A stretch of DNA of 64,000 bases, taken from Candidatus Marinamargulisbacteria bacterium SCGC AG-343-D04. Its GTDB lineage: Bacteria; Margulisbacteria; Marinamargulisbacteria; GCA-2716485; GCA-002719695. Positions 1-8,876 of the stretch are shown here, in pieces. Position 1 is the stretch's first letter. Each line of letters opens with the position of its first letter. A program made the translations under genes and the position numbers. The notes under the pieces were generated by a model that was not told the DNA's origin, did no database searches, and saw only the letters and a list, made by a program, of their open reading frames with translations. The stretch lies in NCBI GenBank assembly GCA_003265885.1, contig QFBQ01000002.1:1-64000 (forward strand). Reading direction: 5' to 3'.

Positions 1-38
1 TCCTGCTAATCGAAATCCTGCTAATCGAAATCCTGTTA
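1..38 (+). repeat. 15-bp coding tandem repeat (PANRN units)
   Basis: The 15-mer TCCTGCTAATCGAAA occurs at 1-15 and 16-30 and begins again at 31-38. In the reading frame of the F-box protein it encodes PANRN-PANRN-P. More copies may lie before the window edge. Confidence 0.7.
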
Positions 39-838
39 GACTTATTCCTATTAGAGGAGGCCTTCCAAAACAAAAAAATGGTTTAGGAAATAAATGTGGA
101 TCTCCCCTTCCGCCCATCAATATTGCCCCTACTTATACTCCACAAATAAATACAATTGAAACGTTAACAAAAATATATGGAGGAAAACGATCCTCCATGC
201 CCAACAATACGGATGCTACTCAGGTTCCCCCTCCTATTTCTATTACTACTCTGCCTCGTGAATTATTGGGGATGATTTATGAGTATCTGAATGTAAGAGA
301 CTTGATGACATGCCTTAAGATTTCAGAAATGAATGAAGATGAAGTAAAAAGAGCCCTGATTTTAAAAGCAAAAACAATAATTTCTACATTTAAAGAAAAA
401 AATTCTGGAATAGAATATAATTGGGATCAGCAACAAGAAATTATTGAGGAATGTATCGATAGAGATAGTTTTCAGTTTGTAGAGTTTTTAGAACAGGGGT
501 GTTTAGATATGGTGAAAGACAAGCCTTCTTCCCTTGATGTTTTTATGTTATCTGATTTGGAGAAGCCATCTCTGCGGTGGTTGATTCTATTAATGCAGAA
601 AGTTTCAGAACCTTCGTTGTTGGTTCTCTTTGCAATCCATCTTTTAAGAAAAAATGGATATGAAAATGAAGCGTGTCAATTTATGGAGAAAGTTTACGAC
701 GAAAAGTTAATATTTTTCTTTGCAAGAGAACTTTTAAGCAAAGATGGATATAAAAATGAAGCATGTCAATTAATGGAGAATGTTAAGAATAAAAACTATT
801 TAGACCCTTTTTACGCATTATTTAATAGACTCAGTTAA
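2..838 (+). CDS. F-box-like repeat protein, 5' end outside the window
   Basis: The reading frame is open from base 2, so the protein starts before the window; the ATG at 197 is probably internal. The visible N-terminal part has a PANRN-type five-residue repeat followed by a proline- and glycine-rich stretch. An F-box-like motif (LPRELLGMIYEYL, then a DLMTC segment) lies at about bases 251-330. In eukaryotes F-boxes bind Skp1 in SCF ubiquitin ligases, and bacterial F-box proteins are typically secreted effectors. The C-terminus has two 30-residue repeats (629-808). No signal peptide can be judged because the start is missing. The function is inferred from the motif alone, and the substrate-recognition part is unknown. 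If translation did start at 197, the product would be 213 residues, with its GGAGGA Shine-Dalgarno inside a hairpin. Confidence 0.6.
   Translation, partial: PANRNPANRNPVRLIPIRGGLPKQKNGLGNKCGSPLPPINIAPTYTPQINTIETLTKIYGGKRSSMPNNTDATQVPPPISITTLPRELLGMIYEYLNVRDLMTCLKISEMNEDEVKRALILKAKTIISTFKEKNSGIEYNWDQQQEIIEECIDRDSFQFVEFLEQGCLDMVKDKPSSLDVFMLSDLEKPSLRWLILLMQKVSEPSLLVLFAIHLLRKNGYENEACQFMEKVYDEKLIFFFARELLSKDGYKNEACQLMENVKNKNYLDPFYALFNRLS
179..196 (+). promoter_or_regulatory. Hairpin covering a Shine-Dalgarno-like GGAGGA before ATG 197
   Basis: GGAGGA (179-184) and TCCTCC (191-196) form a perfect 6-bp inverted repeat around a 6-base loop, directly before the ATG at 197. If that ATG is ever used, the hairpin would hide its ribosome-binding site. 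Because the frame is open upstream, the simpler reading is that this is just coding sequence. Confidence 0.3.
629..808 (+). repeat. Two 90-bp tandem repeats in the F-box gene
   Basis: Units 629-718 and 719-808 are offset by exactly 90 bases (30 codons). Both encode a helix-like segment of the form LL-x-K-x-GY-x-NEACQ-x-ME. The block GATATxAAAATGAAGC appears in both. High nucleotide similarity indicates a fairly recent duplication. The repeat resembles helical-hairpin repeats, but I cannot name a family. Confidence 0.75.
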
Positions 839-949
839 AAAGATAAAACTAGTGAATGTTATGATGAAGTAGGGTTTATTTTGTTTTTATATTTCTTTAA
901 AGAGAAAGAGTTGATAAATTAATCTTCTAATTTAAAATATTAAGAAGGT

Positions 950-3900
950 CTATGTTTCTTTAACTCGAAAATAAGTAGCTTGTGGATGATGAAGTACTAA
1001 TGCTGATACAGACCCATCTGGATCCATCATAAAATCATCGCAGAGATTAACACCAATTTGCTTATTTGGGGAGAAAAGATCCCATAAAAGCTTTTGGTAT
1101 CCTAAATCTGGGCAGGCGGGGTATCCAAATGAATATCGACGGCCTCTATAATTCAATTTGAATAGGTCTTCTCCGCCTAATGACTCGTCGTCGGGAAATC
1201 CCCAGCTTGAACGAATATCTTGGTGTAAACATTCAGCAAAAGCTTCGGCAGTTTCAAGTCCAATTGCATTTGCTATATGAGATGCTAAAAATTCTTCTTT
1301 ATCTTTTAATTCTTTCGCATAATCTAAAATTTCTTGACCGGATGTCACGACAAAAAAACACATCGTATCTACTTTTGTCGGATGAATAAAATCAGTTAAA
1401 CAAAATTGGTACCCTTCTGGTTGACGAGGAAATGTGAATCGCTGCAGTTCTTGTTGTTCATCTTCGCTTAAAATTATCATTGTTTCTTTATCTTTTCGAA
1501 CCTTAAAGAATTGATACATGCCTTTTGGTCTACAAACATCTAATTCTATAATTTTTTCTTTTACGTCTAAAATTTTCTTATGTAGTTTCATTGCTTTCGC
1601 ATCTTCATTTTCTAGTAATTTTCGCGCATTTCCTTTTAAACCCAAATGATGACCATATAACATTTGTCTATTAATAAATGGCCAGAGGTGTTCTAAAGAC
1701 TGAGTTAATTTTTGAGTATTGTAATTGGGGGCTAATATGCTTTTCATGTCATAATCATATGATATCTTTTTTTCTTTGATGATGATTTTCTTTTTTGTTT
1801 TTTTTGAATCTGTAGGGGTATCTGTACTAGGTTTAAACTCTTCTCTGTAACGTGTTATAAATTCAGCTTGTTTTTGTTTATCTACCAATTGGTTAATCAA
1901 ATCTAAACCATGCATAGCATCTTTTGCATAAACAACTATCCCATCATATTCTGGCTGAATTTTGTTTGAGGTGAATTTTTGAGTTAAAGCCGCTCCACCA
2001 ACTAAAACGGGAGTACTAATTCCGGCAGCTTTAAAGTCTTTAACGGTTCCAACCATCTGTTGCGCAGACTTTACGAGCAAGCCTGACATTCCAATTACAT
2101 CAGGATGATGTTCTATTGCAGCAGCAATCATTTTATCTGGTGGACACTTTATTCCTAAATCAATGACTTTATACCCGTTATTTGAAAGAATAATATTCAC
2201 TAGGTTTTTCCCAATATCGTGAACATCTCCTTTAACAGTGGATAATACGATAACACCTTTTAAGCTCATATCTTTTTTTTCCATTTTAGGTTCTAAATAG
2301 GCAACAGCAGCCTTCATAACTTCTGCAGATTGTAATACTTCTGCAACAATGAGTTCATTATTATTAAAAAGCTTTCCTACGATATCCATTCCTGCCATTA
2401 AAGGGATGTTAATAACTTCTAATGGTGAATATTTCTGAAGTGCTTCATCTATGTTTTCAAGTAGAGCCTCTTTGGTTCCTTCTACGATATTGATTTCTAA
2501 ACGCTTTTCAACTGTTAGTGATGAAAGATCTTTCTTTTCTTTTTCTACAGATTTTTTGCCTCTAAAGTAAGCTGCAAACTTGGCTACAGGATCATCACCT
2601 CTATACCACAATAAATCATCACATAGCTGTTTTTCTTCTTCTGTGATCTGAGAAAAGCGTACTAGCTTTTCGGAATTAACAATGGCGGTATCAAGGCCAG
2701 CTTTTACACAATGGTGTAGGAAAACAGAGTTTAATACCTCTCTTCCTGCGTTAGGTAATCCAAAAGATACATTGGAGATACCTAGAGTACTTCTCGTTTT
2801 AGGATACTTTTCTTTAATTAAGCGAACACCTTCTATGGTTTCTTTTCCAGAGCCAAAATAGTTTTCATCACCTGTGCCGCAAGGAAAGACAAGAGGATCC
2901 CATATGATATCTTCTTCTGGAATACCATATTTTTTGGTTAATAACTCATAGGCATTTGTAGCAACTTTAAGTTTATCTTTAGCGGTAACGGCCATTTCGC
3001 CTTCGATACAACCGACTACCACACTTGCTCCATATTTTTTGACAATTGGCAATAAAGATTTAAAAGAATCTTCACCATCCTCTAAATTTACAGAATTCAA
3101 GATGCATTTTCCCTGTATTAATTTAAACGCTTCTTCAACTACTTCAGGTACTTGAGAGTCTATCATAAAAGGAGCCTTGGTCATTTTTGTGACTTTTGTT
3201 AAAAAATTAATCATATCCTCAGTTTCATCTCTATCTGGGTTTGATAGACATATATCAATAACATGTGCTCCAGCCTTAACTTGCTTCCTAGCAATTTCAG
3301 AGGCCTCATCAAAGAGCTCTTCTTCAATCATTTTTTTGAATTTTCTAGATCCAATGACATTTGTCCTTTCACCTACTATGTAAGGACCATCACCATCTTC
3401 CATAATTAAGGTATCTATTCCAGAAATACGTGAAAATGTATGGGTTGCAGGAATCCGAGGCTTAGCTTTTTCAGTAATTAAGGAAAGAGCTTTAATATGT
3501 CTAGGTGTTGTTCCACAACACCCTCCTAATAAATTTATCCATTTTTCGTTTACAAAAGATTCTAGAATATCTGCTAGCATTTCTGGAGACTCAGGATAAA
3601 CCCCTTCTTCATCTGGAATTCCTGCATTGGGAACTACAGACACTGGAAATTTAGAGATTTGGGAAAGTGACCGTATATGATCTCTCATAAACTCCGGCCC
3701 AGTTGCACAATTAAGTCCAATATACAGTGGATTCATATGCTCTACGGATGTATAAAATGCTTCGACACTTTGGCCAGCCAACATAGTTCCCATTGTTTCT
3801 ATTGTTCCTGAAATGGCTATAGGTATTTCCTGCCCTAACTCTTCAAATGCACGTAAAATGCCAATATAGGCTGCTTTTATATTTAAGGTATCTAAAGCCG

Positions 3901-4384
3901 TTTCTAATAATAAGAAGTCCGAGCCTGCGGCTGTTAAGGCTTTGGCTTGTTCATAAAAAGAGTAAGACAGGTCATCAAAGCTAATCCCTCCTGTTACAGA
4001 AAGAGCTTTTGTAGTTGGGCCCATAGCTCCAGCAACAAACCGTGGTTTTTCAGGAGTAGAGAACTTTTTGCATGCCGCTTTTGCTAGTTCTACTGCCTTG
4101 CTATTAATTTCTTCAACTTTACTTTCAAGTCCGTATTCACCTAAAACAAAGTTTGCTCCGCCGAAAGTATTGGTTTCCACAATATCAGCTCCGGCTTCAA
4201 GGTATTCTTCGTGTATTTCTTGTATTATTTCAGGACGCGTTAAAACTAGGTTTTCGTTACATCCATCTAGATCTTCCCCTCCAAAATCGTTTGCAGAAAG
4301 ATTTCGATCTTGTAACGCGGTCCCCATTGCTCCATCTAGAAGCATGATTTTTTCTCTAAATAATTTATGCAGTTTTTTGGACAT
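950..4384 (-). CDS. metH: Cobalamin-dependent methionine synthase
   Basis: Transfers the methyl group of 5-methyltetrahydrofolate to homocysteine through B12, making methionine in the cytoplasm. All modules are present in order. The homocysteine domain (about 1-310) starts LLDGAMGT and has zinc ligands C226, C289 and C290 (LNCATGP, GGCCGTTP). The pterin domain (about 330-600) contains GERTNVIGSR. The B12 cap and B12 domain follow, with the DxHxxG motif GDVHDIG near residue 718. The C-terminal AdoMet reactivation domain contains GYPACPD. At 1144 residues it is somewhat shorter than the roughly 1,200-residue E. coli enzyme. A lysine-rich linker (about 845-875) precedes the activation domain. 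The gene is divergent from the B12-riboswitch transport genes, so B12 uptake and use are adjacent. Confidence 0.97.
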   Translation of the reverse strand: MSKKLHKLFREKIMLLDGAMGTALQDRNLSANDFGGEDLDGCNENLVLTRPEIIQEIHEEYLEAGADIVETNTFGGANFVLGEYGLESKVEEINSKAVELAKAACKKFSTPEKPRFVAGAMGPTTKALSVTGGISFDDLSYSFYEQAKALTAAGSDFLLLETALDTLNIKAAYIGILRAFEELGQEIPIAISGTIETMGTMLAGQSVEAFYTSVEHMNPLYIGLNCATGPEFMRDHIRSLSQISKFPVSVVPNAGIPDEEGVYPESPEMLADILESFVNEKWINLLGGCCGTTPRHIKALSLITEKAKPRIPATHTFSRISGIDTLIMEDGDGPYIVGERTNVIGSRKFKKMIEEELFDEASEIARKQVKAGAHVIDICLSNPDRDETEDMINFLTKVTKMTKAPFMIDSQVPEVVEEAFKLIQGKCILNSVNLEDGEDSFKSLLPIVKKYGASVVVGCIEGEMAVTAKDKLKVATNAYELLTKKYGIPEEDIIWDPLVFPCGTGDENYFGSGKETIEGVRLIKEKYPKTRSTLGISNVSFGLPNAGREVLNSVFLHHCVKAGLDTAIVNSEKLVRFSQITEEEKQLCDDLLWYRGDDPVAKFAAYFRGKKSVEKEKKDLSSLTVEKRLEINIVEGTKEALLENIDEALQKYSPLEVINIPLMAGMDIVGKLFNNNELIVAEVLQSAEVMKAAVAYLEPKMEKKDMSLKGVIVLSTVKGDVHDIGKNLVNIILSNNGYKVIDLGIKCPPDKMIAAAIEHHPDVIGMSGLLVKSAQQMVGTVKDFKAAGISTPVLVGGAALTQKFTSNKIQPEYDGIVVYAKDAMHGLDLINQLVDKQKQAEFITRYREEFKPSTDTPTDSKKTKKKIIIKEKKISYDYDMKSILAPNYNTQKLTQSLEHLWPFINRQMLYGHHLGLKGNARKLLENEDAKAMKLHKKILDVKEKIIELDVCRPKGMYQFFKVRKDKETMIILSEDEQQELQRFTFPRQPEGYQFCLTDFIHPTKVDTMCFFVVTSGQEILDYAKELKDKEEFLASHIANAIGLETAEAFAECLHQDIRSSWGFPDDESLGGEDLFKLNYRGRRYSFGYPACPDLGYQKLLWDLFSPNKQIGVNLCDDFMMDPDGSVSALVLHHPQATYFRVKET

Positions 4385-4437
4385 GTTTCTAATTATATAA
4401 TATTTATTTATTTACCAGTAGTAATCAAAATAACTAA

Positions 4438-4466
4438 TTGACAGTGATACTATACCCAATTACTCT
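4438..4466 (+). promoter_or_regulatory. Candidate promoter of the B12 transport operon
   Basis: TTGACA at 4438-4443 is a perfect -35 box. After a 17-base spacer comes TACTCT (4461-4466), a partial -10 match. Transcription would start near 4473, just ahead of the riboswitch core. The weak -10 box keeps confidence low. Confidence 0.4.
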
Positions 4467-4469
4467 TGA

Positions 4470-4575
4470 GTTTAATCACTAAGATAGGGAAATTGGGTAA
4501 AAACCCCAGCTGGCCCGCAACCGTATAATGATATTCTAGATAAATCATGTAGTCGGAATGCCTATGTAAGTGTAA
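4470..4575 (+). ncRNA. Cobalamin riboswitch
   Basis: The conserved core of the cobalamin riboswitch is visible: GATAGGGAA (4483-4491), a GGGT-AAAAA-CCCC stem-loop, the B12 box AGCTGGCCCGCAACCGTA (about 4508-4525), and downstream AGTCGGAATGCC (4551-4562), matching the usual AGxCxGGAxxCCTGCC segment. It lies directly upstream of a TonB-dependent receptor, the classic target. A 5-bp hairpin (TCCAC 4583-4587 / GTGGA 4591-4595) follows, then the Shine-Dalgarno GGAGGT (4605-4610), so control probably acts on translation of the receptor. Exact ends are approximate. Confidence 0.9.
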
Positions 4576-4616
4576 AAATCCTTCCACTTCGTGGATCAAG
4601 ACTTGGAGGTCTATCA

Positions 4617-6770
4617 ATGAAAAATAATCGCATTAAATGTGCAGTTTTATTTGTGTTTATAGTTTTTTTTAGCTTAAATGTAAATAACTTTGCAGAGACT
4701 CAAAAAAATATCGTCTTTACTATTGAGGAATTGCAGTCTTTAGGAGCATCAACTGTTGATGAATCCTTAAATCTAATTCAATCCAGTATTAAAAGCGATT
4801 CAGAAATCTCATCCAAAAAAAGTGTATTTTACAAAGGTTCTAGAATAGAGAATGTTAACGAAGAAGATATTTCAAATATTTTTAAAAGTTTAAAACTCGA
4901 TAAAATCGATCATATTGAAGTTTCTAAAAATGGTAATGAAGTAAAATACCATCTTTCAAAGTCATTGACGAAAGAGGGAATTACAGCTTTATTCAGTTTT
5001 AGTTTGTTAGAAGAAAAGGATGAAGACCCTTTCAACCCTAAAATTATTACAGGAACTAAGTCTTTAATTAGTTCAAAAAAATTAGCATCTCCTGTTCGAG
5101 TTATTTCAAATCAAGAGTTATCTATGATGGGCGCTGTTTCTGTAAAAGAAGCCCTTGAAAAAGTTGCCAGTTTAACTATTAGTGATTCAGGCGGTGTGCA
5201 AACCTTATTTTACAGAGGTTTTTCTGATGGAAATACTAAAGTTTTGTATAATGGAGTTGACTTATCAGATCCATCAGGAATCAGTGGGTCTCCAATCTTT
5301 AGTCATATACCTGTGGAAGATGTAGAAAGAATTGAGATTCTTTCAGGATCTAATTCGATTTTGTATGGGACTGGTGCTGTAGCAGGAGTCATCAATATTA
5401 TCTCAAACAAAAAAAATCATTTATCTTATTCTACTAAAGTAGGACCCTCTCAATATGTCTCCTCTATTAGCACGGGCAAGAGTTTTGGCTTAACATCTTT
5501 CTTTCTTGTGGGATCAAAGTCTTTCAATAATTCTTTATCAATGTTTACTAACACTGAAGAAAAAGATGCTTTTTTGAATGAGCATGTAACCTTTGGTTTT
5601 AGTCATCAATTGAAAAATGGTGTTATAGATGCTTTTTATACTAAAAATGAAGCATCAAATCAATTGGATACGGAAGTTTATGGACCAGCCCCAGATTTCA
5701 AGAAAAACTTTGTAGATGATAGTAATAGTGAGTCCAGCCTTTCTCAAGGTATCGCCAAGGTGACATATAAATTTTCAGATTCTTCTAGTGTAGGAAATCA
5801 GATTAATTGGACAAGAAGTAATATAGTGAGACGGTACTATAATCAAGAAGATTCGGCAGAGAACTCGGCTACTGCAGACAATCAATACAGAGGTACTGTT
5901 GATACGGTTGATATAATAAAACACCTACAACTTGAAAAAAATAAAATGCTTGTATTTGGTTTAGAAGGACGTCAGGAATCTAGTAAAAATTCAGGTACTT
6001 TCAATGGATTTAAGACTGAAAGTCCATTACAAAAAAGACGATCAATTGGTTTTTTTAGTCAATACTTTGCTGACTATAAATGGGTTTCAACGGAATTAGG
6101 TGGACGTCTTGAAGAGTATTCTTCTGGATTCTCTGACACATATAATGCTTCTGTATTCAGAAATATCCCCTTTGTAAATGTTGAAATCAAAGGAACTTAC
6201 AAGACGGGATTTAAACTGCCTAGTTTGTATCAACTTACTTCTTTAATTGGAGATCCGAATTTAGAGGCCGAGAATTCTGAAACTACAGATGTTGGTTTTT
6301 CTAAAGAGTATAAATATGTGAAATTAGGAAGTAGTTTTTTTAAAAGTAATATTACTAATCAAATAGCTTATGATTTCTCAACTAATACTTATCAGAATAT
6401 TAAAAAAAGTGTGTTTTCAGGACAAGAGTTTAGAATAGAAGTTAAAAAATATGAAATTCTAGATTTTTTTACTGTTGAATATACAAAAATGAAGTCTAAT
6501 AATATAAAAGTTCCTGAATATAAGGCTGTTGTTTCAACTGGATTAAAATGGGGTAAACTTGGTTATGGTTTATTCATTACTAGCGTAGGTGAGAATGAAT
6601 TGACCAAGAAAGCATATTCTATTACGGATACATCTATTCATTATGAGTTTAACAATAAAACTAATAGTTTTATTAAGGTTCATAATGTATTTAATGAAAG
6701 TTATGTGCTTGTCTCGAACTATGCAACTCCCGGACAAACTCTGTTTTTTGGTTTGAATCATAGTTTTTAG
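4617..6770 (+). CDS. TonB-dependent outer-membrane receptor, BtuB-like, with a duplicated plug
   Basis: Imports a ligand, most likely cobalamin, across the outer membrane using TonB energy. A signal peptide (about 1-27) ends near NNFAET. The plug domain spans about 155-262 (EALEKVASL, YNGVDLSDPSG, VERIEILSGSNSILYG, GVINIISN). The beta-barrel fills 265-717 and ends with the terminal phenylalanine usual for barrel assembly (GLNHSF). Residues about 33-120 form an extra N-terminal segment that looks like a shortened, diverged copy of the plug (EELQSLGAS, SVFYKG, IDHIEVSKNG). The upstream cobalamin riboswitch gives the substrate; the sequence alone would not. The start has GGAGGT six bases upstream. 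The next gene on the strand is a small membrane protein, probably in the same operon. Confidence 0.92.
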   Translation: MKNNRIKCAVLFVFIVFFSLNVNNFAETQKNIVFTIEELQSLGASTVDESLNLIQSSIKSDSEISSKKSVFYKGSRIENVNEEDISNIFKSLKLDKIDHIEVSKNGNEVKYHLSKSLTKEGITALFSFSLLEEKDEDPFNPKIITGTKSLISSKKLASPVRVISNQELSMMGAVSVKEALEKVASLTISDSGGVQTLFYRGFSDGNTKVLYNGVDLSDPSGISGSPIFSHIPVEDVERIEILSGSNSILYGTGAVAGVINIISNKKNHLSYSTKVGPSQYVSSISTGKSFGLTSFFLVGSKSFNNSLSMFTNTEEKDAFLNEHVTFGFSHQLKNGVIDAFYTKNEASNQLDTEVYGPAPDFKKNFVDDSNSESSLSQGIAKVTYKFSDSSSVGNQINWTRSNIVRRYYNQEDSAENSATADNQYRGTVDTVDIIKHLQLEKNKMLVFGLEGRQESSKNSGTFNGFKTESPLQKRRSIGFFSQYFADYKWVSTELGGRLEEYSSGFSDTYNASVFRNIPFVNVEIKGTYKTGFKLPSLYQLTSLIGDPNLEAENSETTDVGFSKEYKYVKLGSSFFKSNITNQIAYDFSTNTYQNIKKSVFSGQEFRIEVKKYEILDFFTVEYTKMKSNNIKVPEYKAVVSTGLKWGKLGYGLFITSVGENELTKKAYSITDTSIHYEFNNKTNSFIKVHNVFNESYVLVSNYATPGQTLFFGLNHSF

Positions 6771-6821
6771 TAGTGTTGAAAATTGTGGTATTAAATTTAT
6801 AAGTTAGTTAGTATAGTACTA

Positions 6822-7352
6822 ATGAAAAAAGAAACACTTTTAATTTTAGGATTAATTATATTGGTGAGTTTATTTAGGTTTATACCTCATCCTCCCAATA
6901 TGACGCCTGTAATAGCTATTAGTATTTTATCTGTGGCCTATTTTAATAAAAAATATTTACAATGGGGATTGCCATTATTAATTATGGTAATCACAGATGT
7001 CTTTCTTGGGTTTCATGCTTTAATTCCTTTTGTATATGGGGCCATCTTATTGGCAGGCCTGGGGGGGCATATACTAAGAAAAAAATATTCATTTATAAAT
7101 AGTTTAGGAGTTAGTTTTCTTGGGTCTATTATCTTTTTCTTAGTTAGCAATTTTGGAGTATGGTTGGTCGGAGATATGTATCCAAAAACGATGACAGGTA
7201 TCATAAGCTGTTATGTAGCGGCTATTCCTTTTTTTCATAATACACTCATTTCTACATTAGCTGTTTTATCTGGGGTTGTTTTATTAAATATGTTTGTTGA
7301 ACGCACACTTAAAAGTTCAGCGTCTGATTTAGCTAAAGATAATTCTTATTAA
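6822..7352 (+). CDS. Small integral membrane protein (DUF6580-like), possible B12-linked transporter
   Basis: A 176-residue hydrophobic protein with about five membrane segments. The N-terminus contains RFIPHPPNMTPVIAI, which resembles the RFxPHPxNFTPVxA signature of the DUF6580 family. The shape (about 170-190 residues, five to six helices, small-residue-rich) recalls substrate-binding S components of ECF transporters, but no biochemical role is established that I know of. It lies 51 bases downstream of the riboswitch-controlled receptor on the same strand with no terminator between, so it is probably under the same B12 control. An inner-membrane role in cobalamin or corrinoid uptake is an inference from this position. 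Its 3' end overlaps the convergent gene by 20 bases. Confidence 0.65.
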   Translation: MKKETLLILGLIILVSLFRFIPHPPNMTPVIAISILSVAYFNKKYLQWGLPLLIMVITDVFLGFHALIPFVYGAILLAGLGGHILRKKYSFINSLGVSFLGSIIFFLVSNFGVWLVGDMYPKTMTGIISCYVAAIPFFHNTLISTLAVLSGVVLLNMFVERTLKSSASDLAKDNSY

Positions 7353-8859
7353 TTAATAGTTGTAATTGCTCATGTTTTTGAGCCTGATTTGTATTCTTAT
7401 ATAATCTCAGTAAGTTTTTATACGCTAAATCTAACTGTCCATATTGAATACTTTTAATATAATGATCTTCAGCTAATTGGGGCTTTTTTTGATACTCAAA
7501 TATAACACCAGCATTATTAAGAGCCATATCATAGGATTGATTGGGAGATTGTTGAATGGAAATCAAAAAATACTCTAAGGCTTTGTCGTATTGCTTTTTT
7601 TTGTAATAGTAGACGCCTAAGTTATTAAGCATGACAAAACTCTTTGGTTCATGAATAAGATCGTTTTTATATAGTTTTTCTTCATTCCCCCAAAAACTAT
7701 TTCTATGCAGAGTAGTTAGAGATAATAAAATGATTTGAATAAGTAGTAGTGGCAAAATAATACGTTTATATTTTTCAAAATAACATTGAATGAGAAAAGT
7801 ATAAATAATAATAATTCCAAATCCGGCAAAGGACAGCCAATGTTCTCTCAAAGTCGAGGCCAATGGGATGATAATATGAGTAACCGGCGCTAACCCGAAA
7901 ATAAACCAGCTTAAGCCTATTATCATCCAGGCTCTATTACTCGATTTTTTTATTAAGAGAACTAAAGATATTAATAATACTACAAAAAGGCCACTATAGG
8001 GGTTTATGATGCTTTTTATGACAGTGTGATATTCCATATGGAGTGGATATGGAAAAATAAGTAACTTTAGATATTCGATGATTATGTAAGGTAAGGTGTA
8101 GAGTCGTTCAAGAATAGAGGCTTCAGCAATATATGATAAAGATTTTTTGGAAACTGGGTACATGATGCGTACACATGCATACCCACCATAGATGACTGTA
8201 TTAAATAGCAGCGTTTTTAGATAGGGAGTTTTAATGAAATAATGATAGATAAGAGCGATTATAGGGAGTCCTATAATGTTTTCTTTGCATAAAAGTCCTG
8301 TTATAAATAAAAGTGTAATCCATAAGGGATTCCATTTGTTTGTGGATGCTTTGGTTATGATTAGCATGATGCTAAATGCACATAGACTATATAAGAGATC
8401 TCCCCTACCTGATAAATAGCTTATGTTTTCTATATGAATAGGGTGAAGACAGTATAATAATGTTATTAATAATCCTAGGATTCGCTTGAATTTAAACTGA
8501 ATTAAGAGTAAATAGACAATATAACTATTGAGAATATGTATACTAATACTTGTTAAATGAAACCCTTGAGGGTTCATTCCCCAAAGATAATAGTCCAGAA
8601 TATAACTTGCACTTTGAATGGGCCTATAAAATGAAAGGGCTGTCCATTTTTCGCCAAAGACGGAGTGAGTAAAAATAGCTGCTATATTTCGAATATCTTT
8701 TATAAATGTATTGTTAACAATGATTTCAAGGTCATCCCAAATAAACGGGTGATAAATAGTGTTTGCATATATCGTAATAATGGCAATGGATATGGTTGAA
8801 AATGCTATGAGCTTTTTGTCAAATAGCATATTTATAGCTTTGATAATTTTATTATTCAC
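7333..8859 (-). CDS. Membrane glycosyltransferase-like protein with C-terminal TPRs
   Basis: The N-terminal 370 residues hold about ten hydrophobic helices. The first loop carries YHPFIWDDLEII, the acidic-pair motif placed as in GT-C (PMT/TMTC-type) lipid-phosphate-sugar transferases. Residues about 400-500 form two or three tetratricopeptide repeats (LNNLGVYYYKKKQYDKALEY, LNNAGVIFEYQKKPQLAEDH). The layout matches bacterial TMTC-like proteins, often linked to protein O-glycosylation, but the sugar and acceptor here are unknown. The start is GTG at 8859; an ATG at 8829 is an alternative that would free the upstream promoter of the neighbouring gene. The gene lies 3 kb from the surface-sugar locus, which may be its source of donors or a coincidence. 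Confidence 0.7.
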   Translation of the reverse strand: MNNKIIKAINMLFDKKLIAFSTISIAIITIYANTIYHPFIWDDLEIIVNNTFIKDIRNIAAIFTHSVFGEKWTALSFYRPIQSASYILDYYLWGMNPQGFHLTSISIHILNSYIVYLLLIQFKFKRILGLLITLLYCLHPIHIENISYLSGRGDLLYSLCAFSIMLIITKASTNKWNPLWITLLFITGLLCKENIIGLPIIALIYHYFIKTPYLKTLLFNTVIYGGYACVRIMYPVSKKSLSYIAEASILERLYTLPYIIIEYLKLLIFPYPLHMEYHTVIKSIINPYSGLFVVLLISLVLLIKKSSNRAWMIIGLSWFIFGLAPVTHIIIPLASTLREHWLSFAGFGIIIIYTFLIQCYFEKYKRIILPLLLIQIILLSLTTLHRNSFWGNEEKLYKNDLIHEPKSFVMLNNLGVYYYKKKQYDKALEYFLISIQQSPNQSYDMALNNAGVIFEYQKKPQLAEDHYIKSIQYGQLDLAYKNLLRLYKNTNQAQKHEQLQLLINKNYL

Positions 8860-8868
8860 TTGTATAAT
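8840..8868 (+). promoter_or_regulatory. Strong sigma70-type promoter, probably giving a leaderless mRNA
   Basis: TTGATA (8840-8845), a 17-base spacer, then a perfect TATAAT (8863-8868). The expected transcription start is near 8875, two bases from the ATG at 8877. The gene has no Shine-Dalgarno sequence, which fits a leaderless message. The -35 box lies inside the first codons of the divergent gene if that gene uses its GTG start. Confidence 0.6.
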
Positions 8869-8876
8869 CTTAGCTT

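Noticed and set aside
1..38. Short direct repeats that might start a CRISPR array
   Set aside because: Units are 15 bp with no spacers and sit in phase within an open reading frame, where they encode PANRN repeats.
920..950. Hairpin CTTCT / AGAAG after metH as a terminator
   Set aside because: Only five continuous pairs, with mismatches above them and no T-run on the minus strand.
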